The translations under genes and the position numbers were made by a program. Of a stretch of 64,000 nucleotides of DNA, positions 1-11,151 are shown piece after piece (within the stretch, counting starts at the first letter, position 1; each line of letters opens with the position of its first letter). The notes below the pieces were generated by a model. It did no database searches and was not told the origin of the DNA. It worked only from the letters and a program-made list of their open reading frames with translations. Source of the DNA: Diadophis punctatus similis (taxonomy: Eukaryota > Chordata > Lepidosauria > Squamata > Dipsadidae); contig JALIGW010000058.1 of assembly GCA_023053685.1 (NCBI GenBank), positions 129,001 to 193,000 of the forward strand, written 5' to 3'.

Positions 1-6
1 TTCACA

Positions 7-876
7 TTGAAATCATTAGGACACATCAATGAATATTTAGGAGTTCACATTGAAAAGACACAGAAGGGGTTTAGCCTTTCACAAGAAGCTAAGATAGATC
101 AACTTTTGCATCAATGCAACATGACAGATGCAACGCCTACACAAACACCTATGCAAACTGATTTTCACAATTTGAAAGATGCATATAGTCCTGAGTTCAA
201 GGATCAAACACTTTATCGTTCAGTAATTGGTTCACTACTTTACATTAGTGGATGGACTAGACCAGACATAGCACTTAGTGTTAATTTACTTTCAAGACAT
301 GTAGGCAAAGCAACAGAGTTTCACTGGTCATGTATTAAGAAGTTACTGAGATACTTGAAACACACAAAACAATTCAAATTGAAGCTAGAACCAGAACATA
401 CAGATTTTGCTGACATGTATTGTTATACAGATGCAGATTGGGCAAGTGATAAAGAATCAAGAAAAAGCACATCAGGTTACATAGTGTTCCTGAATGGATG
501 TCCAGTTTACTGGAACGTAAGAAAACAAAGTTTTATTTCCTGCTCATCAACTGAAGCAGAGTATGCATGTGTGTCTGATGCATGTAACTTTTTAACCTGG
601 TTCGATGCCTTAGTTACAGATATCTGGACGAAGCCCGAAAAACCGATCACCGTGATGGAAGACAATCAATCAGTAGTTTACATTTCCAGGACTCACTTCA
701 CAGGTTCAAGGTCCAGACACATTGACATACGTTACAAGAATGTTAGAGAGTCAGTAAGACAAGGTCTCATAAAGTTAGAATATGTGCCAACAAAATATCA
801 GATAGCTGACATTCTGAACAAACCATTACCTATTGCTCAGCATGATTACCTCAGATATTTACTGTGTGTTGAGTGA
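7..876 (+). mobile_element. Ty1/copia retrotransposon, 3' end of pol (RT C-terminus and RNase H), 5'-truncated by the window edge
   Basis: An open frame of 289 codons matches the end of a Ty1/copia polyprotein: the last part of the reverse transcriptase followed by RNase H. Visible landmarks are the RT tail (RPDIALSVNLLSRH, around residues 85-98), the RNase H start CYTDADWASD (around 138-147), the STSGY and SSTEAEY motifs (about 155-190), EDNQS (about 218), RSRHIDIRY (about 236-244) and the terminal ADILNKPLP. The frame has no internal stop, so this copy is fairly young. It would copy and integrate the element's own RNA. The frame ends 34 bp before a polypurine tract and LTR. Copia elements are uncommon in tetrapods; assignment to this superfamily is secure from the RNase H motifs. 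Confidence 0.93.
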
Positions 877-898
877 CACATTATATTAGCCCAACTGA

Positions 899-909
899 CA
901 AAGAAGGGG
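899..909 (+). other. Polypurine tract of the copia element
   Basis: A purine-only run ending in GGGG abuts the TG of the LTR at 910. This is the expected position of the primer for plus-strand DNA synthesis in an LTR retrotransposon. Confidence 0.8.
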
Positions 910-1246
910 TGTCACGATGTGAATATTGTCAGTTTGTGCATCTCTGTGTTTTATACTGTTCTTGTATCTATGGTCAGACAGACGTATGATATATTCTTCT
1001 ACGCATGTCTACATTCCTGAGGTCAACTCCTTTCCCTTTCTCATCGCCATTTCTACCAAGGTAGAAGTGATTTATTTTCTTAGCCGATACAATGTAGTCC
1101 TAATAAGAATTCTTTATTATTTTTCTACTGAAATAAATATTTTGTTTATTAGTATTTGAATCTCGGGCTTTATTTTCTAAGTAACAATGTCTTCAAAAGG
1201 GAAGCCCGATCCATCGCCTCTGAGGAGAGTAATTCTCTTCCTAACA
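910..1246 (+). mobile_element. 3' LTR of the Ty1/copia element
   Basis: The LTR starts TGTCACGATG directly after the polypurine tract and ends CTAACA, about 337 bp. An AATAAA-type signal lies inside at about 1130. A related solo LTR of nearly the same length at 54902-55241 starts TGTCAGG and ends CTGACA. It shares the GAAATAAATATTTT block and the CGCCTCTGA.GAGAGTAATTCT block near the end, which supports both boundaries. Confidence 0.85.
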
Positions 1247-1677
1247 AGCCCCCTCTACCACAAAGATCCTGCAGGAGAAGGCCAGTATGGACAACTGTGG
1301 GATCTGGCAGGGTGAGAGCTGTGAACCACAAACACAAAGCTTTTACTGTGTCCCAGCATAACAGATATAGTGCCCTTGCTGACCTTAATAGGGACACTAA
1401 CGTGACAGGTCAAGGTAGTTGTGATAACGATAACTCAAATAAGCAGGGGAATGTGGTCCGAGATGAAGAACTTATTTTGGAAAGTGGAAAGTGTGAATCA
1501 TGTATTACACATCAGTCACACAAGAGCAGCAAGGTATCCAAAAAGAGAAGCCACCTTCTGGTTGGTGATTCAATTGTAAGGGATGTAAATTTAGGAAAGG
1601 ATATCGAGGTTTTGAAAGAGGTCAGGTGTCTGCCAGGTGCTACTGCCAGCAGAGACAAGAGGCGTATTCTTAAGGTA
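1247..1677 (+). mobile_element. CR1 LINE (copy CR1-A), ORF1 fragment with SGNH-esterase start
   Basis: Directly after the LTR the frame encodes a CR1 ORF1 segment. The diagnostic part is LLVGDSIVRDV at about 1555-1590, the GDS block of the SGNH-hydrolase domain typical of CR1 ORF1 proteins. The same protein resumes at 6186 and again at 6946, after two insertions. The sequence upstream of the LTR would be on the far side of the copia element, so the copia element probably inserted into this CR1. Function: an accessory protein of the LINE; inactive here because of the interruptions. Confidence 0.8.
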
Positions 1678-4600
1678 TTCTTTTATTTAAGGATAAAAGA
1701 AATTCCTACTTTAGATGATGATAAGGGCAAACCATGAGCCCCCCTTGTGAGGAATTTCTTCCGAAGGGGATTGCAAGATCATATGAGGCACAAGGTGGGC
1801 ATTTTGTTTGTAACTTTTCGCCCGACTGAAGTGCTGTTTTTCCCTCCTCTGGAGGATGCCGTGAGGGCTTGATTGTGGAGCCTGGACTGTGATTGTGGAA
1901 GTTTGGAGGATTAAGAACTAAGGGCTAATTTGCATCTTCAGACGAAGGGGAAGAGAAGGGAAGAGAAGCGTAAGGGACTCAGAAACCTGCACGGCTGTTT
2001 TTCCACTGAGAATTCCTGCTGCGCCTCACCCCCACCCCCCACCCCCGAACGCCATCGTATCATCTGCTTGCTGCCTGCTGAGTCTTTATTGCTACAAATG
2101 GGGAGGGGGATTTCTATCTGCCTTGTCTGTGATCGGCTTGCCTAGGATCACTGATTGAATACCGACGCTCCCCCCTCCCTTCTTGGCAGTTTCTCTGCAG
2201 ATGGTAATGATTATTGCCCTTCCCCTGGCCATTGTTACAACTATGATGATTAAGGAGGAGGTAAAGGGGATTTGTGGCCTTCTCTGCATGCTGACACACG
2301 GACTGAGAAACGAGGAAAATTATCTTCCTGAGGGAGAGAGACTTTGGAGTCATCAATATCACCTGTGTTGGGAGACCTACATTTTCTCCCCAGAGAACTG
2401 CTCCAGTCTGCGACACCATCTGGGTTGGGAAATCTACATCTTCCCCCATACTATAACTTCGACTGACCGAGGGGAGGTTTTCATCTGGCTGCAGATCCTT
2501 CTTCTCCCTGTTACCAGATGGGATATTTCGGCAACGTTTGACTCGCCTGCCTTTGGGCTGTTCCATCTTCTGCTGCCTGACTTTGACATCATAGCAGAAA
2601 TTGGATTGGTGCAGCTATATAGAGCCCCAAGGGAACAAAGATTTTACACTACCCTTGATACTGTGTCATCTAAGGGAGTCGAAGACATTAACATTATAAG
2701 ACTTAACCATCAGTTGTTGGTCAGTAGAGAAAGAACCACGGCTTCTAGACTTTTATATTTAATATCAGCCAGTCTTTATATTAACTCCTTAATATAAACC
2801 CTGGGGGAGAATATCTGTGAGCATGTTATGGATGGAAGGTATGAAGAAATGTGTGTGGTTTAATTGTATGAGTATATGAGTGAGCTGGGTGGTTGGACCC
2901 CGCCCCCCTCTGCTGAGTGTGGAAACAGAAGCGGAGGGGGTTTTTGGCCCACCCCCAGGCTCAGTATGAATGGTATGCATGGCCTGCCGGGAGAATGGGG
3001 GACCAGCGGGGGAGGGGAGGGGATCTCTGGGGGGGCGGGGAGTAGGAATATTACGGTCATAATGGGGAGAGGCAAGTATGGCGGGAGCAGAGGGGTAGGC
3101 CGCTCTCGGGGAACGAGAATTCGCTGTTTACAAGCGATTCCTTGTTCTGGCCCCTTTGGTTTGGTTCCACCTAGCTCTACCCGAGTGCCTGGTAACCAGG
3201 GATGTCAGGGCCCTGGGCTCAAGCTGCTGCTGTTAAATGCCAGGTCGGTTACCAACAAGGCCCCCCTTATTCGGGATTTAATCCTAGAAGAGGGGGCGGA
3301 CCTGGCGTGCATTACCGAAACCTGGCTGGGCCAGGAAGGGGGGGTGCCCCTTTCGGAAATATGCCCGGACGGGTTCTCGGTTCAGCATCAGCCGCGACCC
3401 CAGGGAAGGGGTGGAGGAGTGGCTATTATAGCTCGCCAGAATCTGTGTCCTCGAAGGAGCCCTGCCCCAGAGATTGTTGGGTGTGAGACACTCCTTCTGA
3501 AGTTGGACTTAGGGGTTCAGGTGGGCCTTTTGCTAACGTACCTGCCTCCTAGCTGCGTTGCAAAGGCCCTGCCTGTTCTGCTCGAGGCGGTTGCAGGGCT
3601 GGTGGTTGAGTTCCCCAGGTTGATGGTGCTGGGGGACTTTAATCTGCCATCACCCGGCGAAGCCTCAGGGGCAGTCCAGGAGTTCATGGCTTCCATGACA
3701 ACCATGGACCTGACCCAAGTAGTTCAGGGTCCGACTCATGAGGGTGGTCACACACTTGACCTTGTGTTTCTCTCGGGGCAGTGGAGAGATGATCTGAGGC
3801 TGAGGGGTTTAGTCACAGTGCCCTTGTCGTGGTCAGATCATTTCCTTCTGAGGTTGGATTTTATGGCACCACCCCTCCACCGCAAGGAGGCGGGACCGAT
3901 GAAGTGGTTCCACCCCAGGCGCCTAATGGAACCCGACGGATTCCAGAGGGAGCTTGGGGAAATACCTGAATCCCTGGTACACAGTTCATCCGAGTCCCTG
4001 GTCACCGCCTGGAATCAGGCGGCGGCGGGGGCTCTGGATCGGATTGCGCCTTTGCGACCTCTCCGTGGAAGTGGATCCAGGAGGGCTCCTTGGTTTACCG
4101 AGGAACTCCGGGAGATGAAGCGCCACAAGAGACGTCTAGAGCGACGATGGAGATCTAGTAAAGCTGAGTCTGACTGGACACTTTTAAGAACTTTCATTAA
4201 GTCTTACTTAGTGGCGATAAGGGCGGCAAAATGCTCGCATTTTTCCGCTCTTATTGCGTCCGCTGACTCCCGCCCAGCCGCCCTGTTTAGGGTGACCCGC
4301 ACCCTTCTTGCTAAGGAAGAAGGTGGAGACCCCTTGCAGGGTAGAGCTGAGGAATTTTCTCGGTTTCTGGCGGATAAAGTCACTCAGATTCGGACAGACC
4401 TGGACTCCGATTGGGCAGTACAGGCCGAGATGACTGGGGTAGGTCTTAGTCCGGTTATATGGGATAGGTTTGAACCGGTGACTCCTGAGGATGTGGACAA
4501 GGCCATAGGAGCTATGAGCTCCGCCACTTGTTTATTGGACCCGTGCCCTTCCTGGCTGGTTTCGGCCACCAGGGAGGTTTCACGCGGCTGGCTCCAGGCG

Positions 4601-6185
4601 TTGGTCAACGCTTCCCTGAGAGAGGGGTCCGTCCCGCAGCCCTTAAAAGCTGCGGTGGTGAGACCCCTCCTCAAGAAGCCTTCCCTGGACCCGGCGGATT
4701 TAAAGAACTTCCGTCCAGTCTCCAACCTTCCCTTCGCGGGGAAGGTTGTTGAGAAAGTGGTGGCACTCCAACTCCTACGACTGTTGGATGACACTGATTT
4801 TCTGGATCCCTTTCAATCTGGTTTCAGGCGCGGCTACAGTACGGAAACGGCTTTGGTCACCCTGATGGATGATCTCTGGCGAGCCCGGGATAGGGGTCAC
4901 TCCTCTATCCTGGTGCTACTTGACCTCTCAGCGGCATTCGATACCATTGACCATGGTATCCTTCTGCGTCGTCTCGGAGAGGTGGGGGTGGGCGGCACTG
5001 TTTTGCAGTGGTTCTCCTCCTTCCTCTCTGACAGGACGCAGTCGGTGTTGACAGGGGGCAGAGGTCGAGCCCTAGGCCCCTACTATGTGGGGTGCCTCAG
5101 GGTTCGGTCCTCTCGCCCATCCTGTTTAACATCTACATGAAGCCACTGGGTGAGATCATCCGACGACACGGGGTGAGGTATCAGCAATATGCTGATGATA
5201 CCCAGTTGTACATCTCCACCCCGTCTCAATTTGGGGAAGTCGTAGACGTAATGGGCCGCTGCCTGGCCGATGTTAGGGTCTGGATGGGGAAGAACCGGCT
5301 AAAACTTAACCCTGACAAGACTGAGTGGCTGTGGATATTGCCTCCTAAGGACTTGACCAACTGTCCCTCCTTGGTTCTTGGGGGAGAGAAATTAGCTCCC
5401 TCAGAACGGGTCCGCAATTTGGGTGTCCTCCTAGATCCACAGCTTAAATTGGAGCAACATCTTTCAGCTGTGGCTAGGGGGACCTTTGCACAAGTACGTC
5501 TTGTGCACCAATTGCGACCCTACTTGGAGAAGGAGGCACTTCTCACAGTCACTCATGCCCTTATCACCTCACGGCTGGATTACTGCAATGCGCTCTACAT
5601 GGGGCTACCCTTGAAGAGTGTCCGGCGACTGCAATTGGTGCAAAATGCAGCTGCGCAAGCTGTGGTGGGTGTACCTAGATGCACCCACGTAACACCGATT
5701 CTCCGCCAGCTGCATTGGCTGCCCATTAGTCTCCGGATCCAATTCAAGGTGTTGGTCGTTACCTTTAAAGCCCTACATGGCTCAGGGCCAGGTTACCTTC
5801 GGGACCGCATCCTGCCGCATACCTCCCTACGACCGGTTAGGTCCCACAGAGCGGGTCTCCTCCAGGTCCCATCGACCAAGCAATGTCGGTTGGCGGGGCC
5901 GAGGGGGAGAGCCTTCTCTGTGGGAGCCCCCTCCCTTTGGAACCAACTCCCTCCAGAGATCAGGATTATCCCCACCCTGCTGGCCTTCCGTAAAGCAATA
6001 AAAACTTGGCTCTTCTGGCAGGCGGGGTATGAATGAAAGTTTTTTAATTATGCATAGTATTTTAATATGGTTTTTTATAAAATTGTTTTTATTTTTATAT
6101 GTTTCTATACATGCTGTGAGCCGCCCAGAGTCCCTCGGGAGTTGGGCGGCATAGAAATTTTAATAAATAAATAAATAAAATAAAA
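1678..6185 (+). mobile_element. L2-clade LINE (copy L2-A), near full length, inserted in CR1-A ORF1
   Basis: About 4.5 kb inserted between two halves of one CR1 reading frame; AAGGTA at 1672 and AAAGTA at 6182 may be the target duplication. A 5' region of about 1.2 kb with no recognised protein precedes the endonuclease-RT frame. The 3' end has the inverted CCGCCCAGAGTCCC / GGGAGTTGGGCGGC stem followed by an (AATA)n tail, as in many L2 copies elsewhere in this window. Confidence 0.82.
2864..6036 (+). pseudogene. L2-A ORF2: endonuclease-reverse transcriptase with one frameshift
   Basis: Two overlapping frames, 2864-5140 and 5092-6036, together encode an apurinic-type endonuclease and a reverse transcriptase. 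Endonuclease motifs are LLNARS, ITETW, GGGVAII, LGDFNLP and the final SDHFLL. RT motifs are the LLDLSAAFDTIDH block, [14 protein letters not shown] (start of the second frame) and YADD at 5188-5199. The frame changes near 5075-5090, just before GVPQGS, so one small indel separates the endonuclease from the RT active site. The start codon is uncertain; the translated region before about codon 100 is glycine-rich and weakly conserved. The protein would nick target DNA and copy the LINE RNA. This copy is probably inactive. Confidence 0.88.
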
Positions 6186-6239
6186 GTAGTCAAGAATGCC
6201 AGTAAGGACTGTGATGTTGATGCTATTATACATCTAGGC
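6186..6239 (+). mobile_element. CR1-A ORF1 middle fragment
   Basis: Between the L2-A tail and a hAT element, 54 bp read VVKNASKDCDVDAIIHLG in the CR1 ORF1 frame. This continues the fragment ending at 1677 and joins TNDLSQ at 6946 once the hAT element and one target copy are removed, restoring the HLGTND block of the SGNH domain. Confidence 0.8.
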
Positions 6240-6945
6240 CAGTGGTTCCCAACCTTCCTAATACCGCGACCCATGACCCGCCCCCGCGCCCCTACCGTGA
6301 CCCACCCTGCCGCTGCCATTTGGGTTATTTTACCCTCTGCGCATGCGCAAAGCGTGCTGCGCATGCGCAGAAGTTAAAATAACCCAAATGGCGGCAGCAG
6401 GGTGGAGCGCGGTGGGGGCGCGGGTTGTGGGGTGCGATATGGCCAGGCTTGTGGCAGTGGGGGGGGGAGCTGAGGATGCCAGGGTGACCCCTTGGAACTG
6501 GTCATTCGACCCCCAAAGGGGTCCCGACCCCCAGGTTGGGAACCGCTGGCGTATGCGGATTGTGGAGCGCAAATGCGATAATGCGTCGGAACAAGTGCCC
6601 GACCACTCTCAGTTCAAACAGGTTTATACATGCCGAGTACTATTTTCGAGCGCGGCGGATTCCGCATGCGTGAAACGCCGTGACTCAGGACTCAGCCTTC
6701 GGCGCGGGCGGCAGTCCCGCCTCGTGCCTCCTTTTCACCCCGTTCCCACACTCAAAGCACTCTGCTGTTTCGCTAGCAAGAAAGAGCATATGCCACATGA
6801 ACCAAATGCGTTGCTGTACTGTATTTTTTTATTATTACCAACAAAAAAAAGGCATCCACTAAAATTTAGTGGATGCCTTTTTTACCCCTAAAGAATAGAG
6901 TTTTTACCCCCCTGGGGGTAATTACCCCCAGGTTGGGAACCGCAG
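6240..6945 (+). mobile_element. hAT-type nonautonomous element resembling SPIN, with 8-bp target duplication
   Basis: The left end is CAGTGGTTCCCAACC and the right end is GGTTGGGAACCGCAG. The flanks are perfect 8-bp repeats ATCTAGGC at 6232-6239 and 6946-6953, the hAT signature. The left block (CCTTCCTAATACCGCGACCC) and an inner block ending at 6548 (CGACCCCCAAAGGGGTC... then GGTTGGGAACCGCTG) resemble, from memory, the ends of the horizontally transferred SPIN family. A second right terminus at 6548 means the element is composite. A long internal inverted repeat surrounds the two TGCGCATGCGCA motifs. There is no transposase frame. Confidence 0.82.
6849..6888. repeat. 19-bp-arm perfect hairpin flanked by A/T runs
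   Basis: The arm GGCATCCACTAAA is followed by one base and its reverse complement, extended by A6 and T6 outside. It lies inside the hAT-type element. It looks like a bacterial terminator but is in vertebrate repeat DNA. Confidence 0.75.
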
Positions 6946-7253
6946 ATCTAGGCACAAATGATCTCTCCCAAAAAGATGTACTTTCTGTGCAGAATGACTT
7001 CCAGAGCTTGGGGTATGAACTTAGTAGTATAGGTTGTAGGCTTATCTTTTCAGAGGTTTTACCAGTATATAAGGAACAAAAAGGGAAAGGCCAACGTGTA
7101 GCAGAGTTTAATGTGTGGCTAAAGGAGTGGTGTAAAAGGGAAGGCTTTGGTTTTATTAGTCATGATATCTGCAGCTGGTCCAATGAAAAACTGTACAAAA
7201 GAGATGGTTTGCATCCATCTAAGAAAGGGACTGAGCTACTTGGTATTAAATTC
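6946..7253 (+). mobile_element. CR1-A ORF1, C-terminal half of the SGNH domain
   Basis: The frame resumes with TNDLSQ and runs through AEFNVWLKEWCKREGFGFI to RDGLHPSKKGTELLG, the DGLH catalytic block of the ORF1 esterase. It is cut after the codons for KF at 7253 by a truncated CR1 copy. The last codons FTDFLDKHLN and the stop at 7669-7671 lie beyond that insertion. Confidence 0.82.
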
Positions 7254-7634
7254 TTGGCCAGTCTAGCGAAGAGAAGGACCAGGGGTGACATGATAGCAGT
7301 GTTTCAATACTTGAGGGGATGCCACAGAGAGGAGGGGGTCAGGCTGTTCTCTATGGCACCAGAAAGCCAAACAAGGAATAACGGATGGAAGCTGACCAAG
7401 GAGAGATTCAACCTGGAAGTGAGGAGAAACTTTCTGACGGTGAGAGCGATCAACCAGTGGAACAGCTTGCCAGCAGAGGTCGTGAGAGCCCCAACACTTG
7501 CGACCTTCAAGGAGAGACTGGACTGCCATCTTTCTCAAATGGTGTAGGAACTCCTGCTTGAGCAGGGGGTTGGACTAGATGACCTACAAGGTCCCTTCCA
7601 ACTCTAATAATAAATCTAAATCTAAATCTAAATC
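7254..7634 (+). mobile_element. 5'-truncated CR1 3' end (CR1-B) with (AAATCT)n tail
   Basis: The fragment encodes the last part of CR1 ORF2 (KRRTRGDMIAVFQYLRGC to the stop at 7545-7547). It is followed by the standard CR1 3' UTR (GGGGTTGGACTAGATGACC) and an (AAATCT)n tail. The flanks carry TAAATTC at 7247-7253 and 7635-7641, a target duplication. It sits inside the end of CR1-A ORF1. Confidence 0.85.
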
Positions 7635-7641
7635 TAAATTC

Positions 7642-8174
7642 ACAGATTTCCTGGATAAACATTTAAACTGAACAGCGGGGACAGAGAATTGATACAGATC
7701 ATTTCTGTCCCCAGCAATCTAAAATTAATAGGGTTAGCAGTGCACACAACATAGATATGTGCACTAATCAAACAGGTGGCAAGAAAGTAGGAACAGTCAG
7801 GCACAACACAGGTTATGTAGACAGTAAACACAGGATCAATCAAAATGGACTTAAATGTCTATACACCAATGCACAGAGTATGAGGAATAAACAGGGTGAA
7901 TTAGAAATTCAAGTAAATGAGGGAAGATATGATATAGTTGCCATTACGGAAACTTGGTGGGATGAAACTGACAAATGGAATATACAGCTAGAGGGATTTA
8001 AATTATTTGAAAGAAACAGACCAAATAAAAGAGGAGGTGGAGTTGCACTATATGTAAGAAATAACTACATCTCTACAGAAATAGAGCACAACAATAATGA
8101 AAATCATCTTGAATGCATTTGGGTCAATATTAAAGGGGTGCGAAATGACATTGCCATAGGTCTATACTATAGGC
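7642..8174 (+). mobile_element. CR1-A end of ORF1, spacer and start of ORF2 (endonuclease)
   Basis: The final ORF1 codons end at a TGA at 7669-7671. ORF2 is readable from an ATG at 7757. The endonuclease motifs are YTNAQSMRNK, ITETWWDE, GGGVALYV and IGLYYRP. The frame is cut at 8174 by a hAT MITE and continues in frame after it with PNQTEE. Confidence 0.85.
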
Positions 8175-8480
8175 CAGTGGTCCCCAACCCCCGGTCCGCG
8201 GCCCGGTACCGGTCCGCAGAACAAATGGTACCGGGCCGCCCTGCTACTGCTAGTCACTAGAATCCAGAGAGTTAAAATGTTAAATTAAGTTATATTAATT
8301 TTGTTGTAACTGTATTTTATTTTGATGCCATGTTTAAATACAATTAAATTAAAATTGTTTATATTTGAGATTGTTTTGATTTAATAATCAACGCGACGCC
8401 ACAACCCCCCCCCCAGTGGGCCGCGGAAAAATTATCAAACGTTGACCGGTCCACGGCAATAAAAAGGTTGGGGACCACTG
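8175..8480 (+). mobile_element. hAT MITE (306 bp) in CR1-A ORF2, 8-bp target duplication
   Basis: The termini are CAGTGGTCCCCAACC and GGTTGGGGACCACTG, flanked by perfect CTATAGGC repeats at 8167-8174 and 8481-8488. The interior is AT-rich with no coding capacity. Confidence 0.92.
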
Positions 8481-8488
8481 CTATAGGC

Positions 8489-10975
8489 CACCCAACCAAA
8501 CAGAGGAAATAGATGAACTTTTTGCTAGTCAGCTAACTAAGGTATGTAGGAAGCACATCACAATAGTAATGGGGGATTTTAACTACCCTGACATCAACTG
8601 GGAGACAAACTCTGCACCAAGTGGAAGATCCAATAGGTTCCTAACAAACCTAGCTGACAACTTTGTTACCCAAAAAGTAGAGAAGGGAACAAGGGGATCA
8701 GCCATATTGGACTTAATTCTCACTAGCAGAAATGATAGAAGATAGATAGAAGGTGTTGAAGCTACAGGAACCTTGGGGGCAAGTGATCATGCAATATTGG
8801 AATTCAACATTATGCAAACACAAACAGTAGAACAAAGTCAAACTAGAGTCTTGCTTTAAGAGAGCTAATTTCAATAAACTTAGAAAGAACTTGGGAAAGA
8901 TTCCATGGATGAGAATCCTCAAGGAGAAAACAACTCAAGAAGCTTAGGAAATTTTGAAAAGTGAGATTATAAAAGCCCAGACTAGCACAATACCAATGAA
9001 GAAGAAAAATAATAGGTCTCAAAAGAAACCAGCATGGCTGCATAAAGAGCTCTCTGACAAATTGAAAGACAAAAAGGACAAGTATAAAAAGGGGAAAGAA
9101 GGGGAAATAACTAAGGCAGAATACCAGCAAATAGCCGGAGTCTGTAAAGATGAAGTGAGGAAAGCTAAGGCTCACAATGAACAAAGGCTTGCGACAAAAG
9201 TAAAAAGTTACAAAAAAAGCTTCTTCCAACATATTAAAAACAAGAAAAAAATCAAGGAAACAATTGGTCCATTACAGGGAGAAAGTGGCAATAAGGTGAC
9301 AACCAACAGGGAGAAAGCAGAGCTACTTAACACGTTTTTTGCATCTGTCTTTACACAAAGGGAAAAAACAGTCCAACCTATCACAAAAAACATATTAGGA
9401 ACACAAGTTAAAATAGGGAAGGAAATGGTAAGTGAACACCTGTCTACCCTAGACGAATTCAAATCACCAGGACCAGATGGATTACACCCCAAGGTTCTGA
9501 AAGAACTGGCAGACGAGATCTCAGAACCACTGAACTATATCTTTCAAAGATCCTGGAGCACCGGGGAACTGCCAGAGGACTGGAAAAGAGCTGATGTAGT
9601 TCCCATCTTCAAAAAAGGGAAAAAAACAGATCCAGGAAACTACAGACCTATCAGCCTGACCTCAATACCAGGGAAGATTTTGGAAAAGATAATCAAGCAA
9701 CGAATCAACGAACACCTAGAAGCAAACAAAGTAATAACCAAAAGCCAACATGGGTTTGTCAAAAACAGATCATGCCAGACTAATCTTATTGCATTCTTTG
9801 ATAAAGTGACAAAATTAGTGGACCAGAGGAATGCTGTCGATGTGGTTTACTTGGACTTCAGTAAGGCATTTGACAAAGTAGACCATAACCTACTACTAGA
9901 TAAAGTAGAAAAATGTGGGATGGACAGCAACACCACCAGATGGATTCAAAACTGGCTAACCAACCGCACTCAACATGTAGTGCTCAATGGAACTGCATCT
10001 ACATGGAGGGAAGTATGCTGTGGAGTACCCCAAGGCTCTGTTTTAGGCCCAGTACTCTTCAACATCTTCATCAATGACTTAGACGAGGGGATAGATGGGG
10101 AACTCATCAAATTTGCAGATGACACCAAACTGGCAGGAATAGCCAACTCTCCAGAAGATAGGCTCAAGATACAGAAGGATCTTGACAGACTTGAACATTG
10201 GGCGCTATCAAACAAAATGAAATTCAATGGTGAAAAAAGTAAGGTTCTACATTTAGGCAAGAAAAACAAAATGCACAGGTACAGTATATGTGGTACCTTG
10301 CTCAACAGTAGTAACTGTGAGAGGGATCTTGGAGTCCTAGTGGACAACCATTTAAATATGAGCCAGCAGTGTGCAGCAGCTGCCAAAAAAGCCAACACAG
10401 TTCTAGGCTGCATTAACAGAGGGATAGAATCAAGATCACGCGAAGTATTAATACCATTTTATAATGCCTTGGTAAGGCCACACTTGGAATACTGCATACA
10501 GTTTTGGTCGCCACAATGTAAAAAGGATGTTGAGACTCTAGAAAGAGTGCAGAGAAGAGCAACAAAAATGATTAGGGGACTGGAGGCTAAAACATATGAA
10601 GAACGGTTGCAGGAACTGGGTATGTCTAGTTTAATGAAAAGAAGGACCAGGGGTGACATGATAGCTGTGTTCCAATATCTCAGGGGTTGTTACAAAGAAG
10701 AGGGAGTCAAACTATTCTCCAAGGCACTTGGGGGTAGAACAAGAAGCAATGGGTGGAAACTAAACAAGGAGAGAAGCAACTTAGAACTAAGGAGAAATTT
10801 CCTGACGGTTAGAACAATCAATCAGTGGAACAGCTTGCCTCCAGAACTTGTGAATGCTCCAACACTAGAAGTTTTAAAGATGATGTTGGATAACCATCTG
10901 TCTGAAGTAGTGTAGGGTTTCCTGCGTAAGCAGGGGGTTGGACTAGAAGACCTCCAAGGTCCCTTCCAACGTTGT
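8489..10975 (+). pseudogene. CR1-A ORF2 continuation: endonuclease end, reverse transcriptase and 3' UTR
   Basis: After the MITE the frame gives the endonuclease blocks [22 protein letters not shown] and GASDHAILEF. It contains a TAG at about 8744 and further breaks near 8860-8950. From 8954 to 10915 a 653-codon open frame carries the [51 protein letters not shown] and FADDTKLAG at about 10111-10137, then the CR1 C-terminal block ending in a stop at 10913-10915. The 3' UTR has GGGGTTGGACTAGAAGACC and merges into a TTA-rich microsatellite. The long intact RT frame shows that this copy is relatively young. Confidence 0.9.
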
Positions 10976-11075
10976 TGTTTGTTGTTTGTGGTGGTGTTTG
11001 TGGTGGTGTTGCTGCTGCTGCTGCTGCTGTTGTTGTTACTGTTACTGTTACTGTTACTGTTACTATTACTATTAC

Positions 11076-11134
<59 letters not shown>

Positions 11135-11151
11135 TATTATTATTATTAGAG
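10972..11151 (+). repeat. TTG/TGT then (TTACTG)n and (TTA)n microsatellite at the CR1-A 3' end
   Basis: Trinucleotide and hexanucleotide units grade from GTTGTTTGT and GCTGCTGCT through GTTACT to about 70 bp of ATT. They directly follow the CR1 3' terminus, so the tract probably grew from the LINE's own 3' repeat. Confidence 0.9.

Noticed and set aside
2864..5140. A 758-codon open frame as a host gene
   Set aside because: It carries LINE endonuclease and RT motifs and lies inside an L2 insertion.
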